Assembly (NCBI RefSeq): GCF_000209165.1
Contig: NC_009045.1
Location: forward strand, 1,240,001-1,304,000
From: Scheffersomyces stipitis CBS 6054
Taxonomy: Eukaryota > Ascomycota > Pichiomycetes > Serinales > Debaryomycetaceae
DNA length: 64,000 nt
Direction of reading: 5' to 3'
The notes beneath the pieces were generated by a model. It was not told the origin of the DNA and searched no databases. It worked only from the letters and a program-made list of their open reading frames with translations. Of the stretch, positions 1 to 9,966 are shown piece after piece (position 1 is the first letter of the stretch; each line of letters begins with the position of its first letter). The position numbers and the translations under genes were made by a program.

Positions 1-1893
1 ATGACGACGACGAGTGACTTGATCAGCCAACAACAACCCCAAATAGATTGAGAGGAAACAAACTTCCAACCAGAATCCAATAATATTACCGGTGAAGAAT
101 ATCTGTCTACGGTTGTCGTTATCGTTGTAGAAAGATACACCGGACAAAGCCAATGGCCAGGTTTCGGGCTGTGATGCAAAAGGGTGTTCAGAAGACAACT
201 GATTGTTGTGCTTGAACATCAATCCTTGCAATTCCCACCATTTCTTAAAGAATGACAACGTCTTGACTTGCTTGGGTACATACTTGGATCTTGGATCTAT
301 AGGGTCCATGTCTACAATGTCGTCGATAGTCCAGACGTTGTCAGAGTCTTGCGTCTTTTTGTTACCAGAGACTTCCTGATGGCCAAAACCCCATTCTGGC
401 AAGACTTCATCGTCGTGTGTCCACATGGCCACTACGGTGTCTACATGGATAATACGCAATGGTGTACCTTTAGTCTTGATGACTCTCCTTTTGTTTTTGT
501 TTTTGGTAGAACCGGATCCACCGAATCTCAATCTGAAGAGAGTCTCGTTGAACTTGGTCACAGCAGCGTCTTCGCCGTAAGCAATGGTGAACTCTTCATG
601 TGTAGCTTTTAATGGGGAAGCAACATCATGGGCAAGCAAATACCCACCAGTTCCTACATGCCTGAACCTGACAACATCGTTGGTGTACACATCAGTACCT
701 CTTGCGACGTCTTTGGAGCTAGGAACAATTTCCCAGTGGTTGTTGACGTCTTCGGCTTCTTTGCTGTCTGGGTCAAAAACACAAGTAACCTGCTGAGTAT
801 TGGACGAGACTCTTCCATCCTCATAACGCAATGGATATGAGTGTAAATGCGAGTGCAAGAAAGCGTCAGTATCTTTATGTTTTATGGTGATAAGATCGTT
901 ATAGTGAACGTTCTTGGACAATTTAGCCATAGGGGATTCGAGCAAAGTTTCCTGGAACTCAGCTGACATGAAATTGTCACCAGGGCCAGATTTGGTCAAA
1001 ATGGCAAAATGCACGTAAAACCAGAACAAGTAGATAATGAAGGGCATGATGATCAATGACCACAATCTGGCTGCAAAATGCTTCGAAAACTCAGGAATTG
1101 TCAATCCCTTCTGATAATCCAACAAAATCCACAACTCGTGGATTACAGCAATGCCGATCGTCACATAAGTGAACACACCTACATATTTTGTAGAAATAAC
1201 CAAAGATAAACTCACTCCAGTAGCTGTCAACCATGTCCACCACTTCTGGGAGAAGGGCTGCTTTCTGTATGTCAGGAACTTGGAGTACGCATAAATAGTC
1301 AAGGCAACAGCGAAGATCAAAGTGGCATCCAAGAGAATTAATCTAGAATCAGCTACATGGGCATTGTCGAAACAGACTATGAGAGCTGCGAAAAGACAGC
1401 CAGCAACAGAAAATCCCAACGTCTTCATTGTCAAAAACATCACAGGTACTGTAAGCGTACCCTGAATAGCCAGAAGTGCTCTCAAGGGAATGTAGGGCAC
1501 TTTGTTGGTGATGTAGGAGTCGCCAATGTTCTCGAACTTAAAGGCACCATCGTAACGAATCAACCAACCAGCAAAGGCTATAAGCAACTTGGCAAAAGGA
1601 GGGTGCAAATCAAAGAAGTACGTTCTTTCCAAGTAATACGAGGCAAACTTACCGAAATGGACTTCGTCAAACACAACTTTGTCGGGTATGCTAATGTGAT
1701 AGAAACGAGTGTATGCGGCCAATATGGTGATGGCTGCAAGAGCTACTTGGTACTTGTACTCTGGCTCTTTGAATCCACGAGCTTCTTCTTCCAACTCGCG
1801 GAGCTTCTTTAAGTCGTCATCTTCTTGGGCAGCAGAATTGCCAACGGCGTTCTGGCCCTTTTTTGGCCCTCTTTTCCTTAAAGTCAGCGACAT
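1..1893 (-). CDS. PMT4: Protein O-mannosyltransferase Pmt4 (N-terminal 631 residues, cut by window edge)
   Basis: Transfers mannose from dolichyl-phosphate mannose to Ser/Thr of secretory and membrane proteins in the ER membrane. The minus-strand frame is open from the ATG at 1891-1893 to base 1, so 631 residues are visible and the C-terminus lies outside. Family signatures seen: FDEVHFGKFASYYLER and HPPFAK near the N-terminus, the SGPGDNFMSAEFQETL loop, MIR-type repeats (DAFLHSHLHSYP, LLAHDVASP, WGFGHQEV) and SSEHPFASQPETWP. The loop and MIR wording match the Pmt4 branch better than Pmt1 or Pmt2. An in-frame TAG lies directly before the ATG, which fixes the start. Leucines I translated use TTG/CTT/CTC, not CTG. 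Confidence 0.93.
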   Translation of the reverse strand, partial: MSLTLRKRGPKKGQNAVGNSAAQEDDDLKKLRELEEEARGFKEPEYKYQVALAAITILAAYTRFYHISIPDKVVFDEVHFGKFASYYLERTYFFDLHPPFAKLLIAFAGWLIRYDGAFKFENIGDSYITNKVPYIPLRALLAIQGTLTVPVMFLTMKTLGFSVAGCLFAALIVCFDNAHVADSRLILLDATLIFAVALTIYAYSKFLTYRKQPFSQKWWTWLTATGVSLSLVISTKYVGVFTYVTIGIAVIHELWILLDYQKGLTIPEFSKHFAARLWSLIIMPFIIYLFWFYVHFAILTKSGPGDNFMSAEFQETLLESPMAKLSKNVHYNDLITIKHKDTDAFLHSHLHSYPLRYEDGRVSSNTQQVTCVFDPDSKEAEDVNNHWEIVPSSKDVARGTDVYTNDVVRFRHVGTGGYLLAHDVASPLKATHEEFTIAYGEDAAVTKFNETLFRLRFGGSGSTKNKNKRRVIKTKGTPLRIIHVDTVVAMWTHDDEVLPEWGFGHQEVSGNKKTQDSDNVWTIDDIVDMDPIDPRSKYVPKQVKTLSFFKKWWELQGLMFKHNNQLSSEHPFASQPETWPLALSGVSFYNDNDNRRQIFFTGNIIGFWLEVCFLSIYLGLLLADQVTRRRH

Positions 1894-2682
1894 CTACAGA
1901 ATCTACTAATTGTTCTAGTTCTGGAAATGTTGACTGTTGAAGTGAAAATATCTGTTTCCGATGAAAAATCGTTATATGCTACCGAATTGAAGTCTGAAAA
2001 GACACACAGTATGGTATACACACAATTAGATTTGCACTGGACTTTACAAACAATTCCGATCCAGACTTAGCTGTTGTTTATGAATACGTAGAAGAAGTTC
2101 CAGGTTCTATACTTTTCATTTTTCAATTACGACACGTCAGACCCATTTGTGTGTCAACAAATGTATGCAGGATGGATGCGAAATGAAGACCAAGATTGAA
2201 GAGGCTTTGGGATATCATTGGCAAGTAGGAAAGCCTACAATGAAAATGAAAAAGATTGATATCACTTGGAGGCATGAATACGGGAGGCTTTCCCTACAAT
2301 TTCAAAACTTCTACTAATTTCTACTGGGGTTTAATGAAGGAGAAATATCCGCTACTAGTAGCCTTCGAGAGTCTTTGGTGACTGCGACATTTCAGGGTAG
2401 CGCGTCTTTTTTGTGGGCAGATTACAATTATTTAATTTTGTACGTGGAGGGAACGTTGGTAATGCAATAGTTGTGAAAAAGAAAGATCACACAACTAGTA
2501 GAACTCTGAGAATATGTCTACATACTATACAATGCTTCTTTATTTCATGTCTTCTATCTTCGTATCCCAATTACAGATTCATTAATTCGTGTCTATAAAT
2601 ATATACAGGTGTTGCAAAAATGTCTCCTTTGAGCAACACAAAAGTAACGTCAGAGGTGAGGGCCCTATATTTTATGAACCAG
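1894..2682. other. PMT4 upstream / TSC1 downstream interval
   Basis: This 789-bp gap lies between the PMT4 start and the TSC1 stop, both on the minus strand, so it should hold the PMT4 promoter and the TSC1 3' end. Much of it (1927-2469, plus strand) reads like coding sequence broken by frameshifts and stops and is listed separately. Confidence 0.6.
1927..2469 (+). pseudogene. Possible decayed coding sequence, three frames
   Basis: Three consecutive stretches in three different plus-strand frames look protein-like: an ATG frame from 1927 to a TAG at 2068-2070, a second frame from about 1998 to a TGA at 2183-2185 (containing NNSDPDLAVVYEYVEEVPGS), and a third from the ATG at 2183 that meets a TAA near 2313 and then continues open to a TAG at 2467-2469 (containing LGYHWQVGKP and LWADYNYLILYVEGTLV). 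That pattern fits a gene broken by indels. I do not recognise the family, and chance open stretches remain possible. Confidence 0.3.
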
Positions 2683-5600
2683 TTACATGTGTTTTTTGGA
2701 TCTCTTTTGATATCCACCTCTTCCTCTAATAATAGGCTGTTGCAGCGAAGTACCGACAGTCGGAACGAGATTGGCAGAAAACCGTGGTATGGCGGCAGGA
2801 GGTTGAGGAGGAGCATGAGCACCAACTTGGTTGAGATGTGGATACGTAAATTGCAGCTGTTGCAGTGGATGTTGTTGTACTCCAATAGGAACACGCGACG
2901 GAGGAGGAGTTCCCAGTTCCAAAGACGAATTGGATCTTCCCTTTTCTCCATGCATGTCGTTGATATCTCCAGGAGTAGATGGAATTCTCGTAGTACTTTT
3001 CGAACTTCTGTTGTATATAGTATTAACACCACTAGATGCGGCTCCTGGTATGGAGATTGGCTTCGATGATGACAATTGCATGATCTTGGAGTTCTTTTCT
3101 TCAAGCAATGCTTCATACCTTAAAATAGTAGTCGACAACTCTTGGATTTTCTTTTCAAAATGAGCCGTGAAAGAATTGACATTTTCATTCAAGTCAAATT
3201 TAGATGATGACAACTTGTTCTCATAGGTTCTGACAATAGACTCGTACATGTCCTGGGCCTTGGCCAACTCTGCCGCTAACTTTTGGTTCTTGTCGCTTAC
3301 CAATAGGAGCTCCTCTTTCAAACTATAGATCTTCTTCTCTTGAATAGAAAGATCATGATTCTTATCTACAATATCTCTCTTTGCACTATTCTCGCCTTCG
3401 AAGTGCTCTATTTGCTTTTTGAACTCAACATTGTTCAACTCCAATTCCTGCAATCTCATTTTCAAGTTTTCAATCTCGAAATCCTTTTCTGGAACAACCT
3501 CATTCACAATCGTGTTGAAACCACTATTTATCGACCTGTTTTCACCAGAAAGGTCATCCAATCTTAATCTTAGTTCGCTATTTTCTTCTTGGAGCTCAAT
3601 TATTTTCTCGGAGAGATCGAATATCTTAGATTTATGTCCTGACTTAAGGTCCTCCATTTCCAGATTTATGGACTTCAAAGAATCTTTTAACGTATCACAT
3701 TCTTCTTTAAGGCTCTTTATTAACAGAATGTTATTTTTGTGCTCGATAGACTGGAAGTGAAGATTGGCTTCCCTCTGCAATTTGTTCATTTTGAGCTTGA
3801 GACGAATGTATTGGAATTTATTCAAATGCTTCATATATGACGAAAATTCCAATTCATTCTTCATTAACAACAATTCTCTCTGGTAGAAATCTAAGGCAGT
3901 TCCGTTGTGTGTACTACCATTATTCTGCAACGTTTGAGTGGAGATCATAGTAAATCCACTAGAACTAACAACCGATCCCTTGTGAACAGCAGTAGTTTCC
4001 AAAGACGTAGTTGGTGATGAGATGGGTCTCTGTATTCTCAATTCACTCTTCAATTTTTCATTAAGCAAATTAGAGGATGACTTCTTTCCCGGATCATCCA
4101 TGAAAGCAGGACCTAGATTAAGGTTGGACAAGGAGAGTGCGCTTGCCTTATTGTTTGATCCGTAAAGTTTCTCGTGGGTAATAAATAATTCTGGTAAAGG
4201 TTCAGATTTGCCCAACTCTGGCACCATTTCAGAAGACGAAACCTGGCTCAAGCCATCTTCGTATCCATGATCCAATTTTTCTTCAATTCCATTTTCATTG
4301 ACCGAAGTGCCATTCAAACTAGTGCTCATATTATTAACACTGCTGCTGTTGCTGTTATTCTTGTCGCTTCCTCCGTTAAATTTTACATCTTTAAACTTTA
4401 TTTCAGAATGAAGAGGTGTCGTTGGGGCAAGTGTTTTTTGGTTATCAATCACAAGATTAGTTGGAACAACAGACATCTTTCTATTGTAATTCTGTAATGA
4501 TTTTTGAACCATAAGCTTTGTGGAAGGGCCATCTTTAATATTAAAGTACACTGGACTTCCCACAGAAGAAGCACGGGACACATGTTGCGAGTTGGGCGCT
4601 GTGCTGAAATTGTTTCTATTGTTGAACATAATGTTGCTTCCCAAGGGGCTTCCTCCACTTATCTGATTATCTCTAAGCTTGTGGTCTTCAGAAACAACAA
4701 GCGAATCACTGATGCTTATCATGATATCTGGGTTCAAACTCAAGCAACTAACAGATATTTCACTAGGTCCAATAGACTCACCGTTATACAAATCCAATAT
4801 CCATTGGATAGGGTTTTTTATTTCTTCTGAAAGCAAATTAGACCTGTCGAAATCAATAAAATTAGGGTGAATGATGAATCTTTGATATACTTTTTTGGTT
4901 TTGTCTATAACTCTCTTCTCTAACATGTGCTTTGTTGGATCATCAGGATCTTGAATCATCATATTGGTATCTAACAATTGCAAGAATTTCAACTCTATGA
5001 GCCTGGGAGGATACTTATTCAAGTAAGTAAGTGGGCTCTGACAGAACTTACTGAAATTGAACGGGAAAAGTCCATAGATCAAGGTCGCCAAATGCAGAAC
5101 ATCGAAGTCTAATTTGCTGTTCAATGGAACGAAAGTCATAAGTTCGTTAAAGAAATCGAAATTGGAGATCGACCAGTTTTCACCTTTATCGTGAAGGAAC
5201 TTTACTAATAATTCGTATCGGTTAGGAATATATCTATCAAACTCTTCCCAATTCGTAATACGGATATAGATAATAAGCAAATCCAGTAGGTAGTTCGATA
5301 TTCGATTCCCAATCTGCGGAATAAGCATAACGAGTACCGATAATGATACATAAACTAGGCTCTCTGAAAAATCATACAGTATGCACTTGAGCAAATTTGG
5401 AAAAAGAATGGTATTAGTGATTTGGAAGACTTGTGAAGTTTGAGTAGAAACCAAGGATGATAACAACGTTAAGGCACCAAATCTTTCTGAAGGTTTCTCG
5501 AAATGATTGTTCAACAAGGTGAAGTATTTCATTGTCTGTTTGAGTCCATAGTCTTGGAGAATAGTTGTGCAGTTGTGTTTAATGAAACGAAGACGTTCCT

Positions 5601-6162
5601 GAAAGTGTTGGCTGTCTTTGTCCTCTTCGCTAATCTTCAAATTAATATAGTCATATGATTTGTCATCAACACCGATGTATACTTGGATAACGATGTCCAT
5701 CACTAAGTAGGCTATTTCCTCACGTTCTTTTCGGAGGTCTATATCATCCGTTGGCATTATATCTATGGCTACCTTAGCGATGAACTCTCTAGACTTTTGT
5801 ACAAAGTTGAAGTCAAACCCCGCTGAGTCTATTGCTGGCTTTAAATAAGTTTTCACCCATAACATGACATCATCTCTTCTTAGAACAGGCAGCAATTGTC
5901 GAAGAATGTTCAAAAACATATATTCTTTCTGTAGGTTGGACAGTGGTTCGATGTAGGAGTTGTATATTCGGAATAATTCATCGTTTATGCTGGTAGACTG
6001 TCTGATGATAGAAAAAGTATTGTGTCTTTCTAAAAACTGCGAGATCACTGTGAAACATTCGGTAGCTTCTGGCGAAGCGACCCAGTGTGCTCCCGCTGAG
6101 TCGTCCCAGCTCTCGAAGACTTCATTAAGAGCCTTAATAAGGGATCGAGAAGAACCGGACAT
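2683..6162 (-). CDS. TSC1: Hamartin-like protein Tsc1 (1159 aa)
   Basis: Hamartin is the scaffold of the TSC complex, which with the Tsc2 GAP restrains Rheb and TORC1. The N-terminal ~400 residues are helical and carry the hamartin-like stretch at residues 269-305 (key residues VSLSVLVMLIPQIG, then IIYIRITNWE). A Ser/Asn-rich linker follows (about 450-740), then a long coiled coil (about 750-1025), the usual hamartin layout. The C-terminus is Pro/Gln-rich and ends in a basic RGRGGYQKRSKK tail. S. cerevisiae lacks the gene; Schizosaccharomyces pombe has it. The ATG is at 6160-6162. It is divergent from the Nudix gene across 626 bp. The assignment rests on remembered family pattern, not a search. 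Confidence 0.78.
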   Translation of the reverse strand: MSGSSRSLIKALNEVFESWDDSAGAHWVASPEATECFTVISQFLERHNTFSIIRQSTSINDELFRIYNSYIEPLSNLQKEYMFLNILRQLLPVLRRDDVMLWVKTYLKPAIDSAGFDFNFVQKSREFIAKVAIDIMPTDDIDLRKEREEIAYLVMDIVIQVYIGVDDKSYDYINLKISEEDKDSQHFQERLRFIKHNCTTILQDYGLKQTMKYFTLLNNHFEKPSERFGALTLLSSLVSTQTSQVFQITNTILFPNLLKCILYDFSESLVYVSLSVLVMLIPQIGNRISNYLLDLLIIYIRITNWEEFDRYIPNRYELLVKFLHDKGENWSISNFDFFNELMTFVPLNSKLDFDVLHLATLIYGLFPFNFSKFCQSPLTYLNKYPPRLIELKFLQLLDTNMMIQDPDDPTKHMLEKRVIDKTKKVYQRFIIHPNFIDFDRSNLLSEEIKNPIQWILDLYNGESIGPSEISVSCLSLNPDIMISISDSLVVSEDHKLRDNQISGGSPLGSNIMFNNRNNFSTAPNSQHVSRASSVGSPVYFNIKDGPSTKLMVQKSLQNYNRKMSVVPTNLVIDNQKTLAPTTPLHSEIKFKDVKFNGGSDKNNSNSSSVNNMSTSLNGTSVNENGIEEKLDHGYEDGLSQVSSSEMVPELGKSEPLPELFITHEKLYGSNNKASALSLSNLNLGPAFMDDPGKKSSSNLLNEKLKSELRIQRPISSPTTSLETTAVHKGSVVSSSGFTMISTQTLQNNGSTHNGTALDFYQRELLLMKNELEFSSYMKHLNKFQYIRLKLKMNKLQREANLHFQSIEHKNNILLIKSLKEECDTLKDSLKSINLEMEDLKSGHKSKIFDLSEKIIELQEENSELRLRLDDLSGENRSINSGFNTIVNEVVPEKDFEIENLKMRLQELELNNVEFKKQIEHFEGENSAKRDIVDKNHDLSIQEKKIYSLKEELLLVSDKNQKLAAELAKAQDMYESIVRTYENKLSSSKFDLNENVNSFTAHFEKKIQELSTTILRYEALLEEKNSKIMQLSSSKPISIPGAASSGVNTIYNRSSKSTTRIPSTPGDINDMHGEKGRSNSSLELGTPPPSRVPIGVQQHPLQQLQFTYPHLNQVGAHAPPQPPAAIPRFSANLVPTVGTSLQQPIIRGRGGYQKRSKKHM

Positions 6163-6788
6163 CTCTCCACTTGATTAAATGATATTGGAACAGATACAAC
6201 TTGATTATTAAATATTATTAATGACTTCTAACACCCTCTACTCAGGTGATATTTAAAAACTGCTATTTGAAAACCAACTAGCGAAATGTAAAAATTAGTT
6301 CGATGCTTTCTGTCTTGATAGGCGAAAAAATGGTATTGGAAAAATCTTTTCAGATTTCTATTTTCAAAGATGAAATCACCACTATGTTCCGTATAGCTCT
6401 CCGAATTACCTTCTGCTCCTAACGAAATAATTCTAGAATGCCTTGAATAGAGCTAAAAATGTCACATCAGCTCTTAGTGTGAGACAAAAATCTGGAACAA
6501 TATGAATAGTAGAGCCATTAGCGCATAGTCCTGCAGGTCGTATTTTCAGATCTTCAGTGTCATAATCCTGGAGTAGAGACCAGCTGTGGGCGTAGCTTTA
6601 CTTTGGACTAGATTGTGTTTTTCTAGGTGGAGACATCAATTGAGTACATCAAGGTAGACGTTGTCAGATATTTTCGAAAGAGCACAAACGTTTGCTTTTG
6701 TTTTCGTATATTTTGGTTGGATCATCGTAGACCACGAAGAGCCTCATAAGTTTGCAGACTACATTCAATAAACCACTACAATTTCAGT
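6163..6788. promoter_or_regulatory. Divergent promoter region TSC1 / Nudix gene
   Basis: This 626-bp AT-rich gap separates two divergently transcribed genes and must hold both promoters. I see no consensus TATAAA close to either start and no conserved open frame. Confidence 0.5.
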
Positions 6789-7739
6789 ATGGCTGCCCTC
6801 GATATTGTGGACGACGTGGATCTGTTTCCTTATGAATCCAATTCTGTCTCAACAGGAGAGGCTGCTGTGAAATTAGAAGACTTCTATACCCTCGTAGCCC
6901 ACGAAGGTACACCTATAGGACTTGTTAGCAGTGCAATTACTAAGTATTTCAGTAAGGAGACTTCTTTTACCACGAACAATTCTGCGAAGACAATAACACT
7001 TAAACCGGAGTACAATACTTTACAACTCAGAAACGACCTTTTCGCTGAAATCAGCTCTCGCTGGAGGAATCTTCCAGAGTTCGAGGAGCTTCTTGATAAA
7101 GGCTGGAGAAACGAACTCTATACCGTATTCAATCCCTCGCATACTCCATATGTGCAAATAGAACGAGCATTTTCTGTATTGACGGGTGTTGTAACTTATG
7201 GAGCTCATTTGACAGGATATGTGCCACCAGAGAAGTCTGAGAACGGAAAGTTGAAGTTATGGATTCCTCGTCGATCCTCGACAAAACCTACATATCCTGG
7301 CATGTTAGACAATACCGTTGCTGGAGGATTGGGATATCCCCATGGAATATGGGAGACTGTAGTCAAAGAAGCCTACGAGGAGGCCGGACTTGATGAAGAC
7401 TTTGTAGTTTCTCATACCAAAGGTGCTGGTGTACTTCTGTACATGTATGTGACGAGCGACGGAAGAGTCCAACCAGAAGTAGAGTACATATACGATCTCG
7501 CATTTGACAACGAGACTGAAGTAGTGCCCCTGCCTGTTGATGGCGAAGCTGAATACTTCAGTCTCATGGATGTGGATGAAGTGCTTGAGAGAGTAAAGAA
7601 CAAGGAGTTCAAGCCTAACTGTGGCATAGTGATCTTTGACTTCTTAATCAGACACGGGTACATCACTCCCGAGAATGAACCAAATTACCATGAAATCGTC
7701 AGCAGATGTCATAGAAGAATGCCTTTCCCAATCAGATAG
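6789..7739 (+). CDS. Nudix hydrolase with N-terminal DUF4743 (YJR142W-like, 316 aa)
   Basis: This resembles the yeast YJR142W / thiamin-pyrophosphokinase-associated Nudix family, whose members remove phosphate from damaged (oxo-) thiamine diphosphates. The N-terminal ~140 residues are the DUF4743 part (RNELYTVF, IERAFSVLTGVVTYGAHLTGY), followed by KLWIPRRSSTK and the Nudix box at 179-201 (G179, then KEAYEEAGL at 193-201). The metal-binding EE pair (E197, E198) is present. The first box Glu is His185 and the Arg is Lys193. It is soluble with no targeting signal. The ATG at 6789 is the first in frame, after a stop-rich leader. The exact substrate is inferred from the family. Confidence 0.85.
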   Translation: MAALDIVDDVDLFPYESNSVSTGEAAVKLEDFYTLVAHEGTPIGLVSSAITKYFSKETSFTTNNSAKTITLKPEYNTLQLRNDLFAEISSRWRNLPEFEELLDKGWRNELYTVFNPSHTPYVQIERAFSVLTGVVTYGAHLTGYVPPEKSENGKLKLWIPRRSSTKPTYPGMLDNTVAGGLGYPHGIWETVVKEAYEEAGLDEDFVVSHTKGAGVLLYMYVTSDGRVQPEVEYIYDLAFDNETEVVPLPVDGEAEYFSLMDVDEVLERVKNKEFKPNCGIVIFDFLIRHGYITPENEPNYHEIVSRCHRRMPFPIR

Positions 7740-7971
7740 CGAAACAAAAGGATCAAGATAGAAAAAATACGATGTTACACAAGTTAGTGTAGTATTTGTA
7801 TTAATGTAAAAAGGAAGCAGAAGATATAGCCCACACTAAGACACCTCTACTTTCGACTTCATATAAAAATGGGTAGAACCAGATAGATAATATTTACATC
7901 TAATAGACTATGTACACTTATACCACTATTTATCTATTGAATATTGAAGAACAAAATGAATACTAGTTATA

Positions 7972-9966
7972 ATGGATTTTTCGCAATCGTACTACTATTT
8001 CGGTAATTTAGAAAAGGTATGTAGCTCTTATGCATTACGAGCAATAAACTCATTTTCATCTCTACGCATATTCTATAAGAGAGCAACATCCTGGAGGTCA
8101 ATGTCTTCGTCTATAACACATGTCACCAGTGACCTTAAGGCGGGTGATTCGCTGGACATATTGATCGAAGCTATCCACAGATTCCATCTCCAAATCCAGC
8201 CCAGTATCGCACTTGATCCCAAAGATATCTCCAAGCCAGGAGAACTCATAGCCAAGCTCGACATTCTCCATGAATACTACCTGGAAATTAAATCTTCGCT
8301 TCAAGTCTTTCTGTCTCGCGAACATAGCCATCTCTGGCTCTCGTTTATGTGTGGGATGGTCGCAGCCCTACGTCGTTTCAATCAGTACTACTGTGTCAAA
8401 TACTTGAATGCTACATACTTTGAAGCTGAGTCATACTTGACTTTGGCACCCCAGATTTCTACCAGAGTGACTCAGTACACATTTGAATATGCAGCTTACT
8501 TGAAAACGATGTTGGCTGATGATGGGGTGTCAATTGCTACCATCATAAATTGTGCTTCTTCCAGAAGTATTCGTCACTTCTTCGACATTTTGATCGATTC
8601 GCTCGATTTCATCTCTATGGATAAAGTTGAAGATGACGAAGACTTACAAAGTGCGGAAGTCATATTAGAAGCCGTTCAACATGGCTTGTTGAGATACTAC
8701 GAAACTATCGACACATGCAGTTCCCAGATACGAGATAACCTTTATAACAGGGCATTCTCTACTCTTACCAATTTCTTACAAGTTGCATATACAATAGGTA
8801 AGTCTGAATTGGTCATACCGTTCTTTTCCTCGACAAGGAATGGAAGTGTTCCAATAATCAACCCTGAATCTGCAATCAATATCGTCAGAACTGATACGGT
8901 GAGCCTTGTAGACCTCATCAACTACTACAAATTCACGGCATTTAACTTGACAACTCTATCAATATCTGAAGAAAGCTGTGCAACGAAATACAACGAGCAG
9001 GCTGATTTGTACTTCAGAATTTTGCTTAGTTTCCCTAACCTTTCACGCTCTATTTTCATGAAGTTGCAATTCGGAGTAGAGGATGATCATATAAAAGATC
9101 CATTTGGACCGTCCCAACAGCTTATGCACTTAGAATTTACTCCTGGTTCTAAACAACAAGAGTCTTTGGTCAGTTTAGTTGATCGTCAAGAGATTTCGTT
9201 TATATATATCATCAACTTCTTATTGAAACTGAAGTCGTTGAGGCTGGTATTAGATGCTACTTCTCATTACAAATCCGAAATGATCTTTTTTGTTCGTTCA
9301 TTGTCCTGCTCAAATGCCAAGGAGTTGGACAAATCTGCCTCAAGACCTGGAAGCGCTCATTCTAGTGTCGTTTCATTTCCAAAGTTAAACCAATTGGAAC
9401 AGGAAAGAAACGATGAATTTAGAATGCAGAAAGTTCTCAATAAGCTCAAACTTAGATCTCTCAGTGCTGTGATAGTGCATGGGTCATATAAGGAGAAGCT
9501 CACGTTAATTGTCAAATTTTGTAAATTGTTAGAAACTGGATCTTTTAACTTGTCTGTCCTTTCTGCTCACTACGGGGGAAACATCAATGACCCTAACCAT
9601 TTTCTCAATACTATCGGAACTCCTTCTCCTGGTAAACGTTTGCATATCATAGCCATTGATCGTATAGTAAAACTTTTGATAGTATTGGGGCTCTTCCATT
9701 TAATGGATACTATGGGTATCAATGAGGTGAGAGAAAGCTATGTGGTCGAACTCTTTTCATTGAGGGTACCAATTGAAGACTGTCTACAAATATGGCCCAA
9801 GCATAATTTCAAAATTGCTACTCTCCCAAGTGGAGATAGACTTGTTAGTTATGCAGCTCAAGTTACAAGTACTGAGGAAAGATCTTTGAGCGCTAGGTTT
9901 GCGAAGATGCAAGAGATTTCCGATACCACCAAGGAATTGCAAAAAACGGCGAAAGTATTGAACTAG
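7972..9966 (+). CDS. Unrecognised 664-residue protein
   Basis: This is a long, clearly real frame that I cannot assign. The sequence is mostly helical and Leu/Ser-rich, with no signal peptide, no clear membrane segment and no catalytic motif I know. A Ser-rich break (SASRPGSAHSSVVSFPK, roughly residue 455) separates an N-terminal helical part from a shorter C-terminal part that ends in a predicted helix (TTKELQKTAKVLN). Either the ATG at 7972 or the one at 8101 could be the start. A GTATGT at 8017-8022 follows 15 codons, and an AG at 8078-8079 would close a 63-nt in-frame intron. No TACTAAC-like branch lies between them, so I annotate it unspliced. Confidence 0.8.
   Translation: MDFSQSYYYFGNLEKVCSSYALRAINSFSSLRIFYKRATSWRSMSSSITHVTSDLKAGDSLDILIEAIHRFHLQIQPSIALDPKDISKPGELIAKLDILHEYYLEIKSSLQVFLSREHSHLWLSFMCGMVAALRRFNQYYCVKYLNATYFEAESYLTLAPQISTRVTQYTFEYAAYLKTMLADDGVSIATIINCASSRSIRHFFDILIDSLDFISMDKVEDDEDLQSAEVILEAVQHGLLRYYETIDTCSSQIRDNLYNRAFSTLTNFLQVAYTIGKSELVIPFFSSTRNGSVPIINPESAINIVRTDTVSLVDLINYYKFTAFNLTTLSISEESCATKYNEQADLYFRILLSFPNLSRSIFMKLQFGVEDDHIKDPFGPSQQLMHLEFTPGSKQQESLVSLVDRQEISFIYIINFLLKLKSLRLVLDATSHYKSEMIFFVRSLSCSNAKELDKSASRPGSAHSSVVSFPKLNQLEQERNDEFRMQKVLNKLKLRSLSAVIVHGSYKEKLTLIVKFCKLLETGSFNLSVLSAHYGGNINDPNHFLNTIGTPSPGKRLHIIAIDRIVKLLIVLGLFHLMDTMGINEVRESYVVELFSLRVPIEDCLQIWPKHNFKIATLPSGDRLVSYAAQVTSTEERSLSARFAKMQEISDTTKELQKTAKVLN

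Noticed and set aside
268..1909. Several plus-strand open frames opposite PMT4
   Set aside because: They are antisense shadows of the well-conserved PMT4 frame and show no family features.
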